Of a stretch of 64,000 nt of DNA, positions 22,491-33,724 are shown in pieces. Each line of letters begins with the position of its first letter. Within the stretch, counting starts at the first letter, position 1. The translations under genes were made by a program, and so were the position numbers. The notes under the pieces were generated by a model that saw nothing but the letters and a program-made list of their open reading frames with translations, ran no database searches and was not told where the DNA came from. Source of the stretch: Epiperipatus broadwayi (taxonomy: Eukaryota; Onychophora; Udeonychophora; Euonychophora; Peripatidae); NCBI GenBank assembly GCA_028023455.1, contig JAQFVV010006353.1, forward strand, positions 870,001-934,000, given 5' to 3'.

Positions 22491-22759
22491 GGTACTCTAA
22501 TGGCTGTATGACAATTCATTGTTGACTTATTATATGATGCTATTTTAAAAATTTAATTTTTCCATTTAATTACTTTCAATGTATATTTATTTGTAGCCTC
22601 TATTTCATCTAACTAGAAGACTGTCAAAATTCACTTACAATAAATCCTAAAAAAGATCACTAGTCAGACCAATTATAGGATAGAAATAAATATAGTATAA
22701 ACAAAATGGTGGCAACAATGATTTTTTTTGAAAAGCAATATTGTATTAAGAGATATTAT

Positions 22760-23180
22760 CTGAAACACAGGCTTATTACATACCTGTGTCTATATATGTA
22801 ATATATAGGGTATAGGAGCACAGACTTTCACACGACCCACCACTCTACCTCATAACACTGATACGCTTGAACACATATGTCGAAAAGATAAATAATCACC
22901 AATATACGTATTTCATGCTAAACCAGCAATCATCAATTGGTCCAGATTACCATCTCCACACATATATGCTGTAAGTGCTCATATATATATTAAGATAGCA
23001 AATCTTCATACTTTAATAGACAGGTTTCAATCTACTCCACACTCCAACTCTTCAACTGTCCATCCAATTGAAAATCTGATGATGGAATGCTCAAAGGCCA
23101 CCCTGAGGCTGAGATTCTTGTCACACTCATGTTGACCTAAGATCAATCTGACCCCTCATGTACAGGACATAATCCATTTA
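22760..23180 (-). mobile_element. SINE-B, near full-length
   Basis: Minus-strand order: CATGAGGGGTCAGATTGATC, CAGCCTCAGGGTGGCC, ATCATCAGATTTTCAATTGG, AAAGTATGAAGATTTGCTAT, hammerhead segment at 22955-22891, TTATCTTTTCGACATATGTG, then the tRNA-like end with GTATCAGTGTTATGAGGTAG and GTGAAAGTCTGTGCTCCTAT. The last part is the decayed B box; other copies keep GAGTTCGAATCCC. About 400 bp. The partial copy at 23226-23360 repeats the 3' end, including CACAGGCTTATTACATACC. Confidence 0.75.
22891..22955 (-). ncRNA. Hammerhead-like ribozyme in SINE-B (one core substitution)
   Basis: GGTAATCTGGACCAA, UUGAUGA (canonical CUGAUGA), stem II UUGCU-GGUUU-AGCAU, GAAA, UACGUAUA, then UUGGUGAUUA. Stem I pairs ACCAA/UUGGU and UAAUC/GAUUA around a UGG bulge. 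Predicted cut after the AUA before UUGG. The C3-to-U change would be expected to weaken activity. Confidence 0.5.
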
Positions 23181-23225
23181 ATACACATACAAGGGATGGG
23201 CAGACATCTCTACTATGTAATAACT

Positions 23226-23365
23226 GAAACACAGGCTTATTACATACCTGTGTCTATATATGTAATATATAGGGTATGTAAGCACAGACTTTCACACGAC
23301 CCACCACTCTTCACTCTATCTCATAACACTGATACACTTGAACACATATATGTCGAAAATATATT
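23226..23365 (-). mobile_element. SINE-B 3'-end fragment
   Basis: Repeats the tRNA-like end and tail of the copy at 22760-23180 (CACAGGCTTATTACATACCT, GTAATATATAGGGTAT, GACTTTCACACGACCCACCA, TCATAACACTGATACACTTG). Same strand, so the two copies are tandem with a truncated unit. Confidence 0.7.
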
Positions 23366-23519
23366 ATTTTTAATGCTTTATTAAATTTCAAATGCACGTT
23401 ATTGAGACTTATTGAAGTTTAGGATATAGCTCTGATCAGCAAAGGATATGAACGCTTAATGGATCACCTAGTCTTGCAATACAGAATAAAACATTTGTCA
23501 CACATGTATATATAAATCT

Positions 23520-23710
23520 ATTGAAGGCTGAAGATTCAAACCATTGCACAAACAAAAACAAACGAAAAGGCTTTATTCTTCGGAAATTCATAAAACGTTC
23601 AAATGATAGTAGCACCAGAACTAATTGAGAACTCTATGGTCAAGAGTTTGAGCACTCTTCTTATTATACTAAACCATACAGGATTACATAAAAATTTAAA
23701 TTTTTACAGA
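23520..23710 (-). mobile_element. SINE-D copy
   Basis: Minus strand: AGAAGAGTGCTCAAACTCTT, then GTTCTGGTGCTACTATCATT, GAATTTCCGAAGAATAAAGC. The same layout occurs at 23985-24130, 30163-30375 and 43070-43190: a tRNA-like head with a GGTTCNANTCC-type B box, then a tail containing AATAAAGC(T)CTT. Confidence 0.5.
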
Positions 23711-23984
23711 AAATTATATCTGTTGAACAAATAAAATGAATCTCATTTTGTCCAAAATCATCATCATTTTATGGAAAGCAAGTTTGGTAAGAATGAAATT
23801 TTACTTATTGCAGATGTAAATAAAACCTTACAAATGTGTAGTGATCTCAGGAAAATTACGTTTAGTCACTTATATGAAGGCTTTGTTTATATCTACAATT
23901 ACATTCTTGCTGTTTGCAGGGTTTAAACTTGTTTTCCATATGTTTTTGGTCAGTTCAGGCTATGTAAGACTCATTATGTTTGGT

Positions 23985-24135
23985 TAAATAAAGATAATTA
24001 AAGAGTTTTATTGCTTAGAAATTCTTAAGAATGTCAAATGGCAGAAATAACAGGACTAGGCATAATCCATGGATCTTAAGGTCCAGAGTTGCCGTTATAT
24101 TTTTGCACCAAATCATATAGGACATTTTGTTTGAC
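23985..24135 (-). mobile_element. SINE-D copy
   Basis: Contains GATAATTAAAGAGTTTTATT and GCTTAGAAATTCTTAAGAAT (tail and body in reverse), then CCATGGATCTTAAGGTCCAG. Matches the order of the clearer copy at 30163-30375. Confidence 0.5.
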
Positions 24136-24234
24136 TAATAGTTTGGCATAATGTTTTAATGAGATTTTAACATTGTTTGTGAGGCAGTATGGGTAATCTT
24201 AAACAGATTACATAATATATCATACTACATTTTT

Positions 24235-24835
24235 GATATATATATATTAATTCTTATTAAGCGCGATGTCAATACTTATATAAGGCTAAAGCCTTAGTAC
24301 ATGCGCGTTGAGTGCTTAATTTTAGCAAGAGAGACCTCTATAAATCATAACGCAAGATTCGACTTTATAAAGATAAGAGGGATCCTCTTATCTCTAACCT
24401 ATTTTTCTTAATTATATAGGCAAATCTAAAGCATTTTGATTTGGGAGTATGAAGCTAATAAATTTTTCACTGATTGAAGTCCATTATTTATATTAAACAT
24501 TAACATTCGCGCGTAATAAGAATTAATATTTACAACTTTAAATTGATTCAAAATAGTTCTAAATTTAATATCTTAATATTGACTCGTAAATCGAAAGATT
24601 TCGCGAATGTTAATGTTTAATAGAAATAGTGGACTTAATCAGTGAAGAATTTATTAGCTTCATGCTCCCAAATCAAAATGCTTTAGATTTTTCTATATAA
24701 TAAAAAAAAATAAGTTGAAAGATAAGAGGGTCACTCTTATCTTTATCAAATCGAATCTTGCGTTATGATTTGTAGAGGTCTCTCTTCCTAAAATTATGCA
24801 CTCAAGGCACATATATCTATACTATATAGTAAAAT
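24235..24835. repeat. FB-2 large palindrome
   Basis: About 250-bp arms around a centre near 24540. GAGAGACCTCTATAAATCAT / AACGCAAGATTCGACTTTAT and GGGAGTATGAAGCTAATAAA on the left pair with TTTATTAGCTTCATGCTCCC and CGAATCTTGCGTTATGATTT / AGAGGTCTCTC on the right. The centre holds CTCGTAAATCGAAAGATTTC / GCGAATG, a short hairpin. Non-coding; the same arm sequence occurs at 4735-5235 and 54775-55105. Confidence 0.75.
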
Positions 24836-24839
24836 AAAC

Positions 24840-25540
24840 AGTGTTTTTACCCAAGTGTATATGCAATTTCTGGCCTTGATAAATAAACCAAATGCCGAGC
24901 AATCTAATAAATAAATGGAGTTGAAAGGTTTATTTATAGCATTTGGTTCATTTCTAAAGACAGGAAATTATATAAATATGTTAATTCTAATATTCTCATG
25001 GATAAATGAATTCATACTATTATTTATGGGAGCTTCCGTGTAATAAACCTATAATAGTTAAATAGATGATGTTTCAGTACAATGAGAAGTTAGTTTTGCT
25101 CATTTTATTTTTCATTCTCAAATTCTATTGGTTGAGAAGTTCTAAAAAATATTTTATTCTCTAATGGCTTTTTCCAAATATTGTTAAGTTTCTTTAATTC
25201 ACATTTTTCATTTATGCTCTAGGGCCTTTTAAAAATTTCTATAGCTTCTGTTAGTAGTCTCTGGTCATATTGTTCAATTTTTGCCAGAATATGTGTTTAA
25301 TTAAAATTAATGTCATGGTTAGTTAACTTAATGTGTGAAGAATAAATGACTGAAGAATTAGATTTTTCTCTAATTGCCAAAATGTGTTCTTCCTTTCTTA
25401 TGTTTATTCTACGATTGGTCTGTCCAATCTATGAATGTAAACAAACTCCTCATAGAATTTCAAATACACCATGAGACTCCAAATGAATTTTTATCTTTAG
25501 GGTGTGGAAATACTTCTTTTTTTTTTTTTTAAATCTTACC
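24840..25540. other. Probable decayed PLE or other RT fragment in AT-rich DNA
   Basis: Pieces such as AATGTGTTCTTCCTTTC and CTACGATTGGTCTGTCCAAT, with CTCCTCATAGAATTTCAAAT, look like antisense remnants of a coding repeat, but I could not extract a recognisable motif. The inverted TCAAGGCACAT edge belongs to FB-2. Low confidence. Confidence 0.2.
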
Positions 25541-25614
25541 GAACACATTCTTATGATTTGAGAAAGAAGCTCTGACAAAAATATTGTTATTGTACTGAAA
25601 TATCAGCTATTTAA

Positions 25615-25930
25615 CGTTTTGCACACAGATAACGAAGCTATTAATAGTGCTTGAAAAGTAAATAATATTATACAAATGTTACAGCCAAGCGCTTTCGGGC
25701 TAGTTCATAGTCCCATATTCATGGCTACTGGAATTTATTTAAGAACCATAATAATATTAATGCAAATTCATGTGAAGATGCTACATATTATTATAGTTCT
25801 TAAATAAATTCCAGTAGCCATGAATATGGGACTATAAACTATCCTGAAACCGCTTGGCTATAACATTTGGATAATATTATTTATTTTCAAGCACTAATAA
25901 TAGCGTCATTATCTGTGCGCAAAGCACATA
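25615..25930. repeat. Palindrome carrying the PLE-type GAAAGCGCT hairpin in both arms
   Basis: Arms of about 150 bp: CAGATAACGAAGCTATTAAT, ACAAATGTTACAGCCAAGCG and CCCATATTCATGGCTACTGG on the left against their complements on the right, with a 60-base centre (ATTAATGCAAATTCATGTG). On the minus strand the left arm reads GGGACTATGAACTAGCCCGA then AAGCGCTTGGCTGTAAC. PLE-flank hairpins at 35.96, 36.65, 46.85 and 62.1 kb share the GAAAGCGCT-AGCC pattern. Confidence 0.65.
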
Positions 25931-26389
25931 TATATATATTGATTTCAAATGCTAATGAAGTCAAACATAAACTATATAAGCTATTTAGCTATATTTTTAT
26001 TACTTGGAAGTTCCCAGAAATAATACTATGAATATACATATATAATTATCCCTGTTTAAAAATGCTTCAGTTTCATCAAATTATTGAAATGAAATTTTTG
26101 ACTGGCAAAACTACAAACAATATAAAAATACCTAGTTTGTGATGTCATATTATGCATGATTTTTTTATGTTAAGCTTTGAACTGAGACGGACTTATATCA
26201 GAAGCTATTCAGACTTTTCCATTCACTCCAGATATCAGAAGAAAAGTTGTGTTATAGAAAATATTTTAAAAAACTGTTATGCAATTGGGCTTGCTATTTA
26301 CTCAAAATGTAGTCAGCACTTTGGCTGGGGCAATTGAAACTGTCATATTAGGTTGTAAAAAACATTGTAAAAGTAATAAAGAACATAGT

Positions 26390-27190
26390 GTACCGGGTCG
26401 AACCGCAGAAACCACCCACTTATATGTATAAAAGTTTTGGCCGGTTTCAAACTCCTTCATAATACATTTATAATCTTATAAAGGTTACGTGAACGAACCA
26501 GCACGTTCGAGCAAAATGGGAGATCTTATTGATAGCTTTAACTATCAACAATGGCCCATCTCGGCTGCTAGAGTCAAACCCCTACTATCCAAACACTTTA
26601 TTTGTTTCAGAGTAAACTCTGGGTGCCAGCTATCTATTCAGAAGATGCTAAGAGTTCATATAATTTTAATCTTGAATATTTACGGATTACAGCGGTGGCT
26701 ACTATGTATAAATGATAATAAATGTTTACCTAGGATTTTTGGGAACGGAGATATTGCTTGTTGGCTGCTTCTGATGGATTATATCTAACCGGTTAGATTT
26801 GGACGTTTCTTGAAGAGGTTTTTTATGCGAAGCCATTTGTTTTATTTTGAAGACAGTTGAACGTTTGACGGAGGATTTCTGAGTTGTTATGCAAACATTA
26901 TTTCATGGGCAGGTCTTGCTGATCTTGTTGGACTAAGGGCTGAATGAAGAGCGTATATTTCCATAAGATGCTCAACAGTGCATGTTTGTTTCTGGATTCA
27001 TAATAGAAATGCACTGTTATCAAGACTGTCGCTGCAAACTAGACTGAATAAAACTCTTAACTCAACTGATTGTCCGATAAAATATTCAGTATTTATACCG
27101 ACGAAGTGTTTTCCTTTTGATATCCTCCGGCAAATGTGCAATAGGTGTTGTCGAAATTCCTTTAGTAATTAATCCTAAGACGTGTTTTTT
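26390..27190 (+). mobile_element. LTR-like repeat copy 2 (family uncertain)
   Basis: Less AT-rich than the surroundings, with TATGTATAAAAG at 26425 and TATTTATACCGACG at 27090. Shares AATGTTTACCTAGGATTTTT and TCTAACCGGTTAGATTT with 16090-16180 in the same order and orientation. Open frames of 99 and 64 residues inside (26489-26788, 26978-27172) match nothing I know. Possibly a non-autonomous LTR element or solo LTR; no target duplication found. Confidence 0.3.
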
Positions 27191-28080
27191 GATTGATTGT
27201 TTAATTAGTAGTAGCTATTTCAAAACGTGTTGTTTTCATATCTTTAATTAGTAGCGCACCGCTGTTTTTTTTTTTTTAAATACATTTTTCATTTATTTAT
27301 AATATTTAATACTGATATATTTTTTTTTACATTCGCATGCACATATATAATTTTACTCTACGCATCAAAACTAGTTTTAAGATTATTTTTCTTCTTTAAT
27401 TTAAATGAAGAGATTTATATATATTTTTTAAAGCTTTTAAATTGTATTTCACTAATAATAATAAACTCTTTACTTCCTTTTTATAAAACCTTCAATTTAA
27501 CTTTAAGAAAACCCCCTTCCCACTTTAAATCAATGATTTTTCAACTTTTATTTCAACCTCTTTTGCGAAAGATTTTTTTGTTTTAATATTTTTTTTACGA
27601 CAAAATTATTTTATATACATGTGCCAATTTGGCCTTGGCACAACAGATAATATGAATATTATATAAATTCATTGTATATAGAGCTATTAAGATCCATCTC
27701 AAATCAAAATCACCTTTTTAAATATTCAATCAAGAATGTACAATGGAAGTCTTATCCAAACAAATTTATTTTTTCCAAGATCCAACAATAACATCAACTG
27801 GATTTGATCTTCCTAAATACAATTGGAGTATCATCAAAAGATTTAGGAGAACCCATGGTCATTGTTCTTCAGATAATATGATTATTACTAATCATTAAAA
27901 TCCTGAGTTCAAATCCCTCTAATTACATAAATAAAAAATATTCAGTACAAGCATATTACATACTGCCTTAGAATTACATATTGCTTGGGAAATAGATTAC
28001 ACATTATATGTTCAGCATATTCCTCTTCTATTATATATATGGATACATAATCGTGTTCTACCATCAGTTTTTCAATAAAT
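27191..28080. other. AT-rich sequence, no feature
   Basis: T runs and AT-rich DNA without exon or RNA signals. A poorly preserved SINE piece (CCTGAGTTCAAATCCCTCTA) near 27900 looks like a lone SINE-B B box in plus orientation. Confidence 0.35.
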
Positions 28081-28335
28081 GGATGGTTGAATAGTTAGAA
28101 GGGTGATATTATTGAAGCATATCAATTAAAGTTTGAAGAATTGCTATCTTAATATAAACTGAACACTCATTATATATATATATGTATGGGAGATTTATGA
28201 TCTGGCCCAACTGATGAGTGCTGGTTCTGTATGAAATATGTACTCTGGAGGCATGTATCTTTTATGTGTGTGTGGTCATGAGTATTGGTTGCTTGAACTG
28301 GAGTGAAGGATGAAGAGAATGAAAAATCCTGAGAA
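28080..28335 (+). mobile_element. SINE-B copy with hammerhead-like segment
   Basis: AAAGTTTGAAGAATTGCTAT, AATATAAACTGAACACTC, the hammerhead segment (28196-28253: ATCTGGCCCAA, CTGATGA, GTGCTGGTTCTGTAT, GAAATATGTAC, TCTGGAGG), then TGTGTGGTCATGAGTATTGG. The tRNA-like 3' end is diverged. CUGAUGA and GAAA are intact but stem II is poorly paired here. Confidence 0.6.
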
Positions 28336-29309
28336 ATTTTCAGCATAACCAAATTACTTACTGTCTTAGAATTACACGTTAAACTTAGAAACGTACAGAA
28401 AATTTGTTCTAAAATTTAAAGATAAAAATTAAATTGCATTCTGTGCCTAAGTCATCATTCTTTAATTTGAAACTTTTATTCACCAGCAAAATACTTTTAT
28501 AAGACTATAGTCCAGAATATCATATTGATAACTCTATGCGTATGTTATATTATTAGCTAAATGCCCTGCTAGCATCTAACTTGGGGATTGGGAAGTCCCA
28601 GGATCATTTTTTGCACTCACAGGTCAGGTGCTCAAATTTCTTATAAACTCCCGAGCAATAAATCCATATGCCTCTTTATTAGCTAAATAATAATGAAAAG
28701 CAGTGGGGTTCAAAAGCTTTAAAAATGGCATTTATTAGCTTACTTTTAAAACAGTTTTATATTTGCCTGTTTAATATGGATTATTTAAATTTCTAGGAAT
28801 ATAAAAAAGTTCACTCATTTATAGTCTATATCAGATTTCTCATCTATAGTGTAATCTTAGACGAGAGTGAACATTGGAATTCATTTTTTATTTATAGACA
28901 TTCATTGTCTGACAACATATTGTAGATGCATTGCTTTGGTTGTTATCATGTGAATTATATACCATCCAGCTTTGTGCAATATCAGATTTGCTATCTAAAT
29001 AATAAATAGCATGCAATTTAAATATTAGTCTACCTTCAAAACAGATTATATTTACCTTTTCAATGAGGTTTATTTCAACTTCTAGGAATCCAAGTTTCAA
29101 CTTTCTGATCTATATTAAGATCTTAGATTAGAGTGAAAGATGAAATCTATTTTTTTATTTATAGAGACAACAAATCAGGTTTATGGTATGTGTCAGCTTT
29201 AGTTGATTTCATATGATTTAAATATATATCTAAAATTAAGAAGAAAAAGTATGTATTATTGGAATTGTTTACTCGTGTTTTTAAACCTCAAACCACAGAA
29301 TTACAATAG

Positions 29310-29410
29310 AACTTTTTTTTCATATGTCATAGCATCAGCCGGAAAGCGAACCTGCTAACCTGGGACAACTGCTTGTAAGGTAGCTGTGCTGACCTCTCGG
29401 CCACCAATGC
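29310..29410 (-). mobile_element. SINE-A copy
   Basis: Reverse complement: GTGGCCGAGAGGTCAGCACA, GCTACCTTACAAGCAGTTGT, then CAGGTTCGCTTTCCGGCTGA (B box), TGCTATGACATATG and a run of A. A good consensus copy. Confidence 0.8.
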
Positions 29411-29689
29411 TTGACTACAATAGAACATTTCATGAACAACTTGAAAATTGTGGAAAGCTCATATCTGCATCTTTATTCAAATGGAGTGATTGTGAAAATT
29501 AGATAATTGGATTATGACCATGTTCAAAAAAGATATCAGAATTTGGGTATTTATTTATAATAAATATAATGGCTATTGGTGTTATCAATTTCTTACAAAC
29601 ACCGAACAATAAAGCTATGTGATTATTTTTTAAATTTATACATTAAATGTTAAATTAATACACTATACAGGTTTAAACCTGCATATATA

Positions 29690-29925
29690 TATATATATGT
29701 AATGTATGCGGGATTTGAACTCAGACTTTCACATGATCCTCAACTCTATGCCATCTCATACTGCTGATCCACCTGATCACACACAAGTGATTCAAACTCA
29801 GACTTTCACATGATCCTCAACTCTCCATGCGATCAGGTGGGTTAGCAATATGAGATGGCATGGAGAGTTGAGGGTCGTTTGAAAGTCTGAGTTCGAATCC
29901 CATATACATTAAATGTTGAAAATGT
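29690..29925. mobile_element. Palindromic pair of SINE-B tRNA-like ends
   Basis: The right half (29826-29912, plus) reads GCGATCAGGTGGGTTAGCAA (A-box-like), GGCATGGAGAGTTGAGGGTC and GTCTGAGTTCGAATCCCATA (B box GAGTTCGAATCCC). The left half is its inverted copy. This is the clearest evidence that SINE-B has a tRNA-derived module. A short TA repeat lies at the left edge. Confidence 0.7.
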
Positions 29926-30162
29926 GTAAGTTCACATCCTAGCAGATCAATTTTTTATAGTGAGTTTGCTCATGATGTAGTCTTATGTATAAAACTTTAG
30001 AAATCCAAGTTCAGGGCCTGGACTATCAATTTTGATGCTTGAGGCAAGCCTATTCATAATAACTGCACATTTTAAAATTATTGAAAAGGCTTATTTAAAA
30101 TGGTTTAAAAACAAAGCAAAGAAGAATACAATAGGAAATATATGTATTAATTAAAAATATAT

Positions 30163-30375
30163 TCATTAATAAAAATAATTGAAGAGCTTTATTACTCATG
30201 AATTCACAAGAAATTCAAGAGCCCGAAATGCGGAACTAAAATCAATACGCCGACCTTTCCCCCCCTGTGTCATAGCATCAGTCGGGAAGCGAACCCGCTA
30301 ACCCGGGACAACTGCTTGTAAAGCAGCTGTCCTTATGATCCATAGTCGGACACTTTATCGCTGCACTAAAACATG
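30163..30375 (-). mobile_element. SINE-D interrupted by SINE-A
   Basis: Minus-strand head: GTTTTAGTGCAGCGATAAAG, TGTCCGACTATGGATC, then after the interruption CGGCGTATTGATTTTAGTTC, CGCATTTCGGGCTCTTGAAT, and a tail GAGTAATAAAGCTCTTC. The interruption (30253-30330) is a SINE-A fragment, so SINE-A moved after SINE-D. Confidence 0.65.
30253..30330 (-). mobile_element. SINE-A nested in SINE-D
   Basis: Reverse complement: CAGCTGCTTTACAAGCAGTT, GTCCCGGGTTAGCGGGTTCG, CTTCCCGACTGATGCTATGA. The 5' part of the head (GCCGAGAGGT) is missing, so the copy is 5'-truncated. Confidence 0.7.
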
Positions 30376-31377
30376 TAGGACTATTTATATATTTCAATAT
30401 AATTTTTCCATTTTAGCACATTTCAGTTTGGTATCTAAGGCAGGTAGGTCCCTTGCTACGTGACCTAAGGGAACCAAATCTACACAACTATTATATATTA
30501 TTTAATTAGTTTTTGTAACATCCGAGTATCACAGATATGGCTGTTCTCTTTTTTCAATTAAACTAGGTCAATCTTATTTGAATTTAAAATATGTTACTTG
30601 TTAATATTTAAGTTAGAAAGTAAATATTAATTTAACAACTGAAAAAAAAAAAGTAATCATTTAGAAACTGGGGGTCAAAAAGATAAACGCATAAAAGGAA
30701 TTTTTTTTATATCTAATAATGATTAGTATTTTATTTGAATAGATTTCTATATATAGTATTAGCATTATTTATTAAACGATAAAAAAAAAAGCACAATGTG
30801 TTACACCGTTTGCTACTTGATGTCGGATGATTGGGTTTTATCAACTGATGTCATGTGACCTCTATGATATTCTTTAGAGACGGATGACCTTTTCATCTCC
30901 AATTACTTGCAGCCTTTAGAAGTTTCTATATCTTATCATAAAATTTGCCTATTCTGTTATTAATATTATTTTATTCCAGCGTAATCAGAAGAGAAGAGTT
31001 AAGAAGGTGGAGTTACATTTATCATCATTGTGAGATTATTAAAAAAAAAAAAAAAATGCATTTCATATGTATCTACATTTGACCTTGTGGTTTTTAGAGG
31101 AATGGTTCACTTTATATACATCGCTACATGCTTAGATTCAAGTTTATATTAATTTTAATAAAATTGCATATCTGGGTTGCTTTTGAAGAGAGAAATAGGA
31201 TAAATATTCTTCAAATTGTTTAATATCTATAAAATTATCTTTCAGTCCAATTGTGATCAAAATTGATCCCTACAGAAAATGTATAGAGTGCATATGGAGA
31301 CGTGAACACTATTTTTACGCATATCCAATAAAATAAAAATGTGTTTTTAATTGGTCTGAAAAGAAAGAAAGCAGTCA

Positions 31378-31500
31378 AGCGTTGTTAGCCGAGAGGTCAG
31401 CGCAGCCGTCTTGCAAGCAAGCAGGTTGGTTGCAGACGGTTGTCGCGGGTTCAGCTCCCGGCCGATGCTACGACATATGGAAAAAAAAGGAAAGTTTTTA
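31378..31500 (+). mobile_element. SINE-A copy, best-preserved
   Basis: GTTAGCCGAGAGGTCAGCGC (A box), AGCCGTCTTGCAAGCAAGCA, an insert GGTTGGTTGCAGACGG, GTCGCGGGTTCAGCTCCCGG (B box), then CGATGCTACGACATATGG and an A run. Confidence 0.8.
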
Positions 31501-31914
31501 ACTCGTGCGTTGCTCTGTGAATTTTAGCTAGAGGAATGAGATTGGGAATGTCACGTGACCTCTAGTGTTTAACTATTCGATTGGTTTAAACTCAGATATT
31601 GGTTAGAACAGTATCAGGTGCGTTCATTGAAACTCTGGTTTTATTATAATAGATTTCCTAATCAGTTAGCCTATTAAGAGATAATGAGTGATAAGCTAAT
31701 GGCTTTATACTGATCCATAATTGGAAAAAAATGAAAATAGTTGAATAATTATGCAAAAAATTCAATATGGCTAAGGGAATAGAATCGTCATTCTCTGCCC
31801 ACTACCATAATTATTTAAGGTCATTTAATGTCTCAAGTAGCTCACTATATAAAAAATAAATTATAATGGATAGATTGTAATGAACCACTATTTAGTATCC
31901 ATACATATATTCAA

Positions 31915-32650
31915 GGAGGATTCAAAAATTATACAAACCGTCTGTGGAATTTTTTAATCAATTTTCAGAAAAGACAAATAATCCACTTTTCAGCAAAATT
32001 TGCCTATTTTTCACTATACTTGGTCCATCTGTTAACAAGTTTTTAAATTCATTCACTAAAAAAATATTTTAGGCCGAGCTGCAAACCACAAATGTACTGT
32101 TGTCTTCATCATCTCATTCTGTTCATAGAGATTCTTGTAGAGGATCAAACAAGTGAGTCTGATGGGGCAAGGGATTATATGGAAAGGTGCAAACACCTCA
32201 AAATAAAGTTTTTGGAGAGTATTGGCTGTGTGATTCAGTGATGTGGTTGTGCAACAATGCATTGCTCTTGGATAGCAGTCTACTGTGTTTTGTTTAACTT
32301 TTGGGCTTCAACTCTTCACTGAACATTTCACTGTAATAAGCACTGTTGATTTTTGACCTTTTTTTATAATCATGTTCTTTGGCCCTTGAGAATCCAGAAA
32401 ATTGTAAGCATAAATTTTCCGGCAGATGACTGATTTGTTTTTCTTGTTTGGCAATTGAAGATATTTCCATTCCATTCTCTATTTACACACTTCATATCAA
32501 AACACTTTATCCATGCTGTGTACAAAGTCTTTAATGAATATTGACACCAGACACACTCTCAGAGCATAAAAATTAAATCACTGCATACGGCTCTTCACTC
32601 AAGCTTATCATGAGTGGGGTAGACATTGTTTTTTTACACTGAAGTTATAT
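31915..32650 (-). mobile_element. Decayed mariner transposase, catalytic/C-terminal half
   Basis: On the minus strand, across frame breaks: AYYSEMFSEELKPKS, then FEVFAPF, then WFAARPKIFF and KLVNRWTKYSEK, then KKFHRRF. In mariner transposases the same order is: TAxYYxxLLxxLK, the DNAPAH strand, FEVLxHPPYSPDLAPSD, WFxxQPxxFFxxGIxKLxxRWxKCVE. Several stops and the damaged HPPYSPD motif show that it is dead. Together with the N-terminal relics at 0.7, 10.3 and 51.8 kb this shows one old mariner family. Confidence 0.7.
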
Positions 32651-32759
32651 TTGAACTGGCGTAACATGTTCAGAAATGCATAGCAATGACCAGAGAGATG
32701 GTGATCGCACATGAAAAGTGCTAGTAAGATTGCAGCCAATCAAAGTTTCAATATAACCA

Positions 32760-33100
32760 TAGTGCAGATAATTTTTGACTACTGTCTTACATAGGTTATT
32801 AAGGGGAATATTTGGGCACAATTGGAGCTCTTTTTTAATTAAAACATTATATAAGAGCCAAATTCTGGATTATGACAATACAAGCTTCAAAGGTGATTTT
32901 GGAAGAATCCTCTTTATCAGCTGCGCCAGGCTCCAACATCACTAACTTTAAATGAAATAAACTAGAATCTAATGTGTGTTAAAGATTTTATATTTTTATT
33001 TTATAGTGTGCAAGATGAAATACAATTACCAACTATGATGGTGTTCATATTTTACAAATCAATAATAATTGATTATACATATATTTGATTTAAATATTTT
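32760..33100. other. No recognisable feature
   Basis: AT-rich non-coding DNA between the mariner relic and a foldback; nothing supported. Confidence 0.35.
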
Positions 33101-33310
33101 CATGGATTATTATAATAAAGAATAGAAATAAGATAATATCCATGAAAATAGAGACCATTAATTAATCTTTGATGTTACCAAGAAATTATCAATTACTACT
33201 AATTGCCAATCCCTAAAGCTAAGCCAGTTTTTTCATTAGCCTATAATTTTTTGGTAACATCAAATGTTAAAGGTTGTCTTCATTAACATGGATATTAACT
33301 CATATCTATT
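33100..33310. repeat. Snap-back hairpin
   Basis: AAGAATAGAAATAAGATAAT, ATCCATGAAAATAGAGACC and TTGATGTTACCAA on the left pair with TTGGTAACATCAAATG, TGTCTTCATTAACATGGAT and CATATCTATTCTTTATAA on the right. A related single arm lies at 4620-4690 (TTTCTATTTACATGGATATT). Non-coding. Confidence 0.55.
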
Positions 33311-33724
33311 CTTTATAAATAATATTAAAAATGGTGTGAAATATGCAAGTTCATTGAAAGTAATAGCATAATCAACCTCAAATATTTCACAGAAACTTGT
33401 ATATCTAACTGCAGATCAACACAATGAGTTTTATAATTGTATATATACAATGCATGTCAGTGAATGTTGACTGTCTATCAACATATTAGGCTTAAATTTT
33501 TTGTGAAGAATACTTAAACTATGTCATTACATAACAGGCACTGACTCAGAGATGGTGTTGCAGGTAGTTTGGAAAAAGGATTAGTCACCAATTACCTTTC
33601 TATTGGACATCCTGTATATTACCGAGTCAAAACTCTTCAAACAGTAGCTCCACTCAGTGCAAGCCAGAATAATCAATGGATGCAGGGAGGTTTGTGCATA
33701 AAATCCCAATCTAGTGCCTACTTA

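Noticed and set aside
26489-26788. 99-residue open frame on the plus strand
   Set aside because: Lies in an LTR-like repeat, has no known motif and no splice or start support.
31378-31470. Possible functional tRNA gene
   Set aside because: A and B boxes are good, but the acceptor stem and complete cloverleaf are missing. Four other copies with poly(A) tails show it is a SINE.
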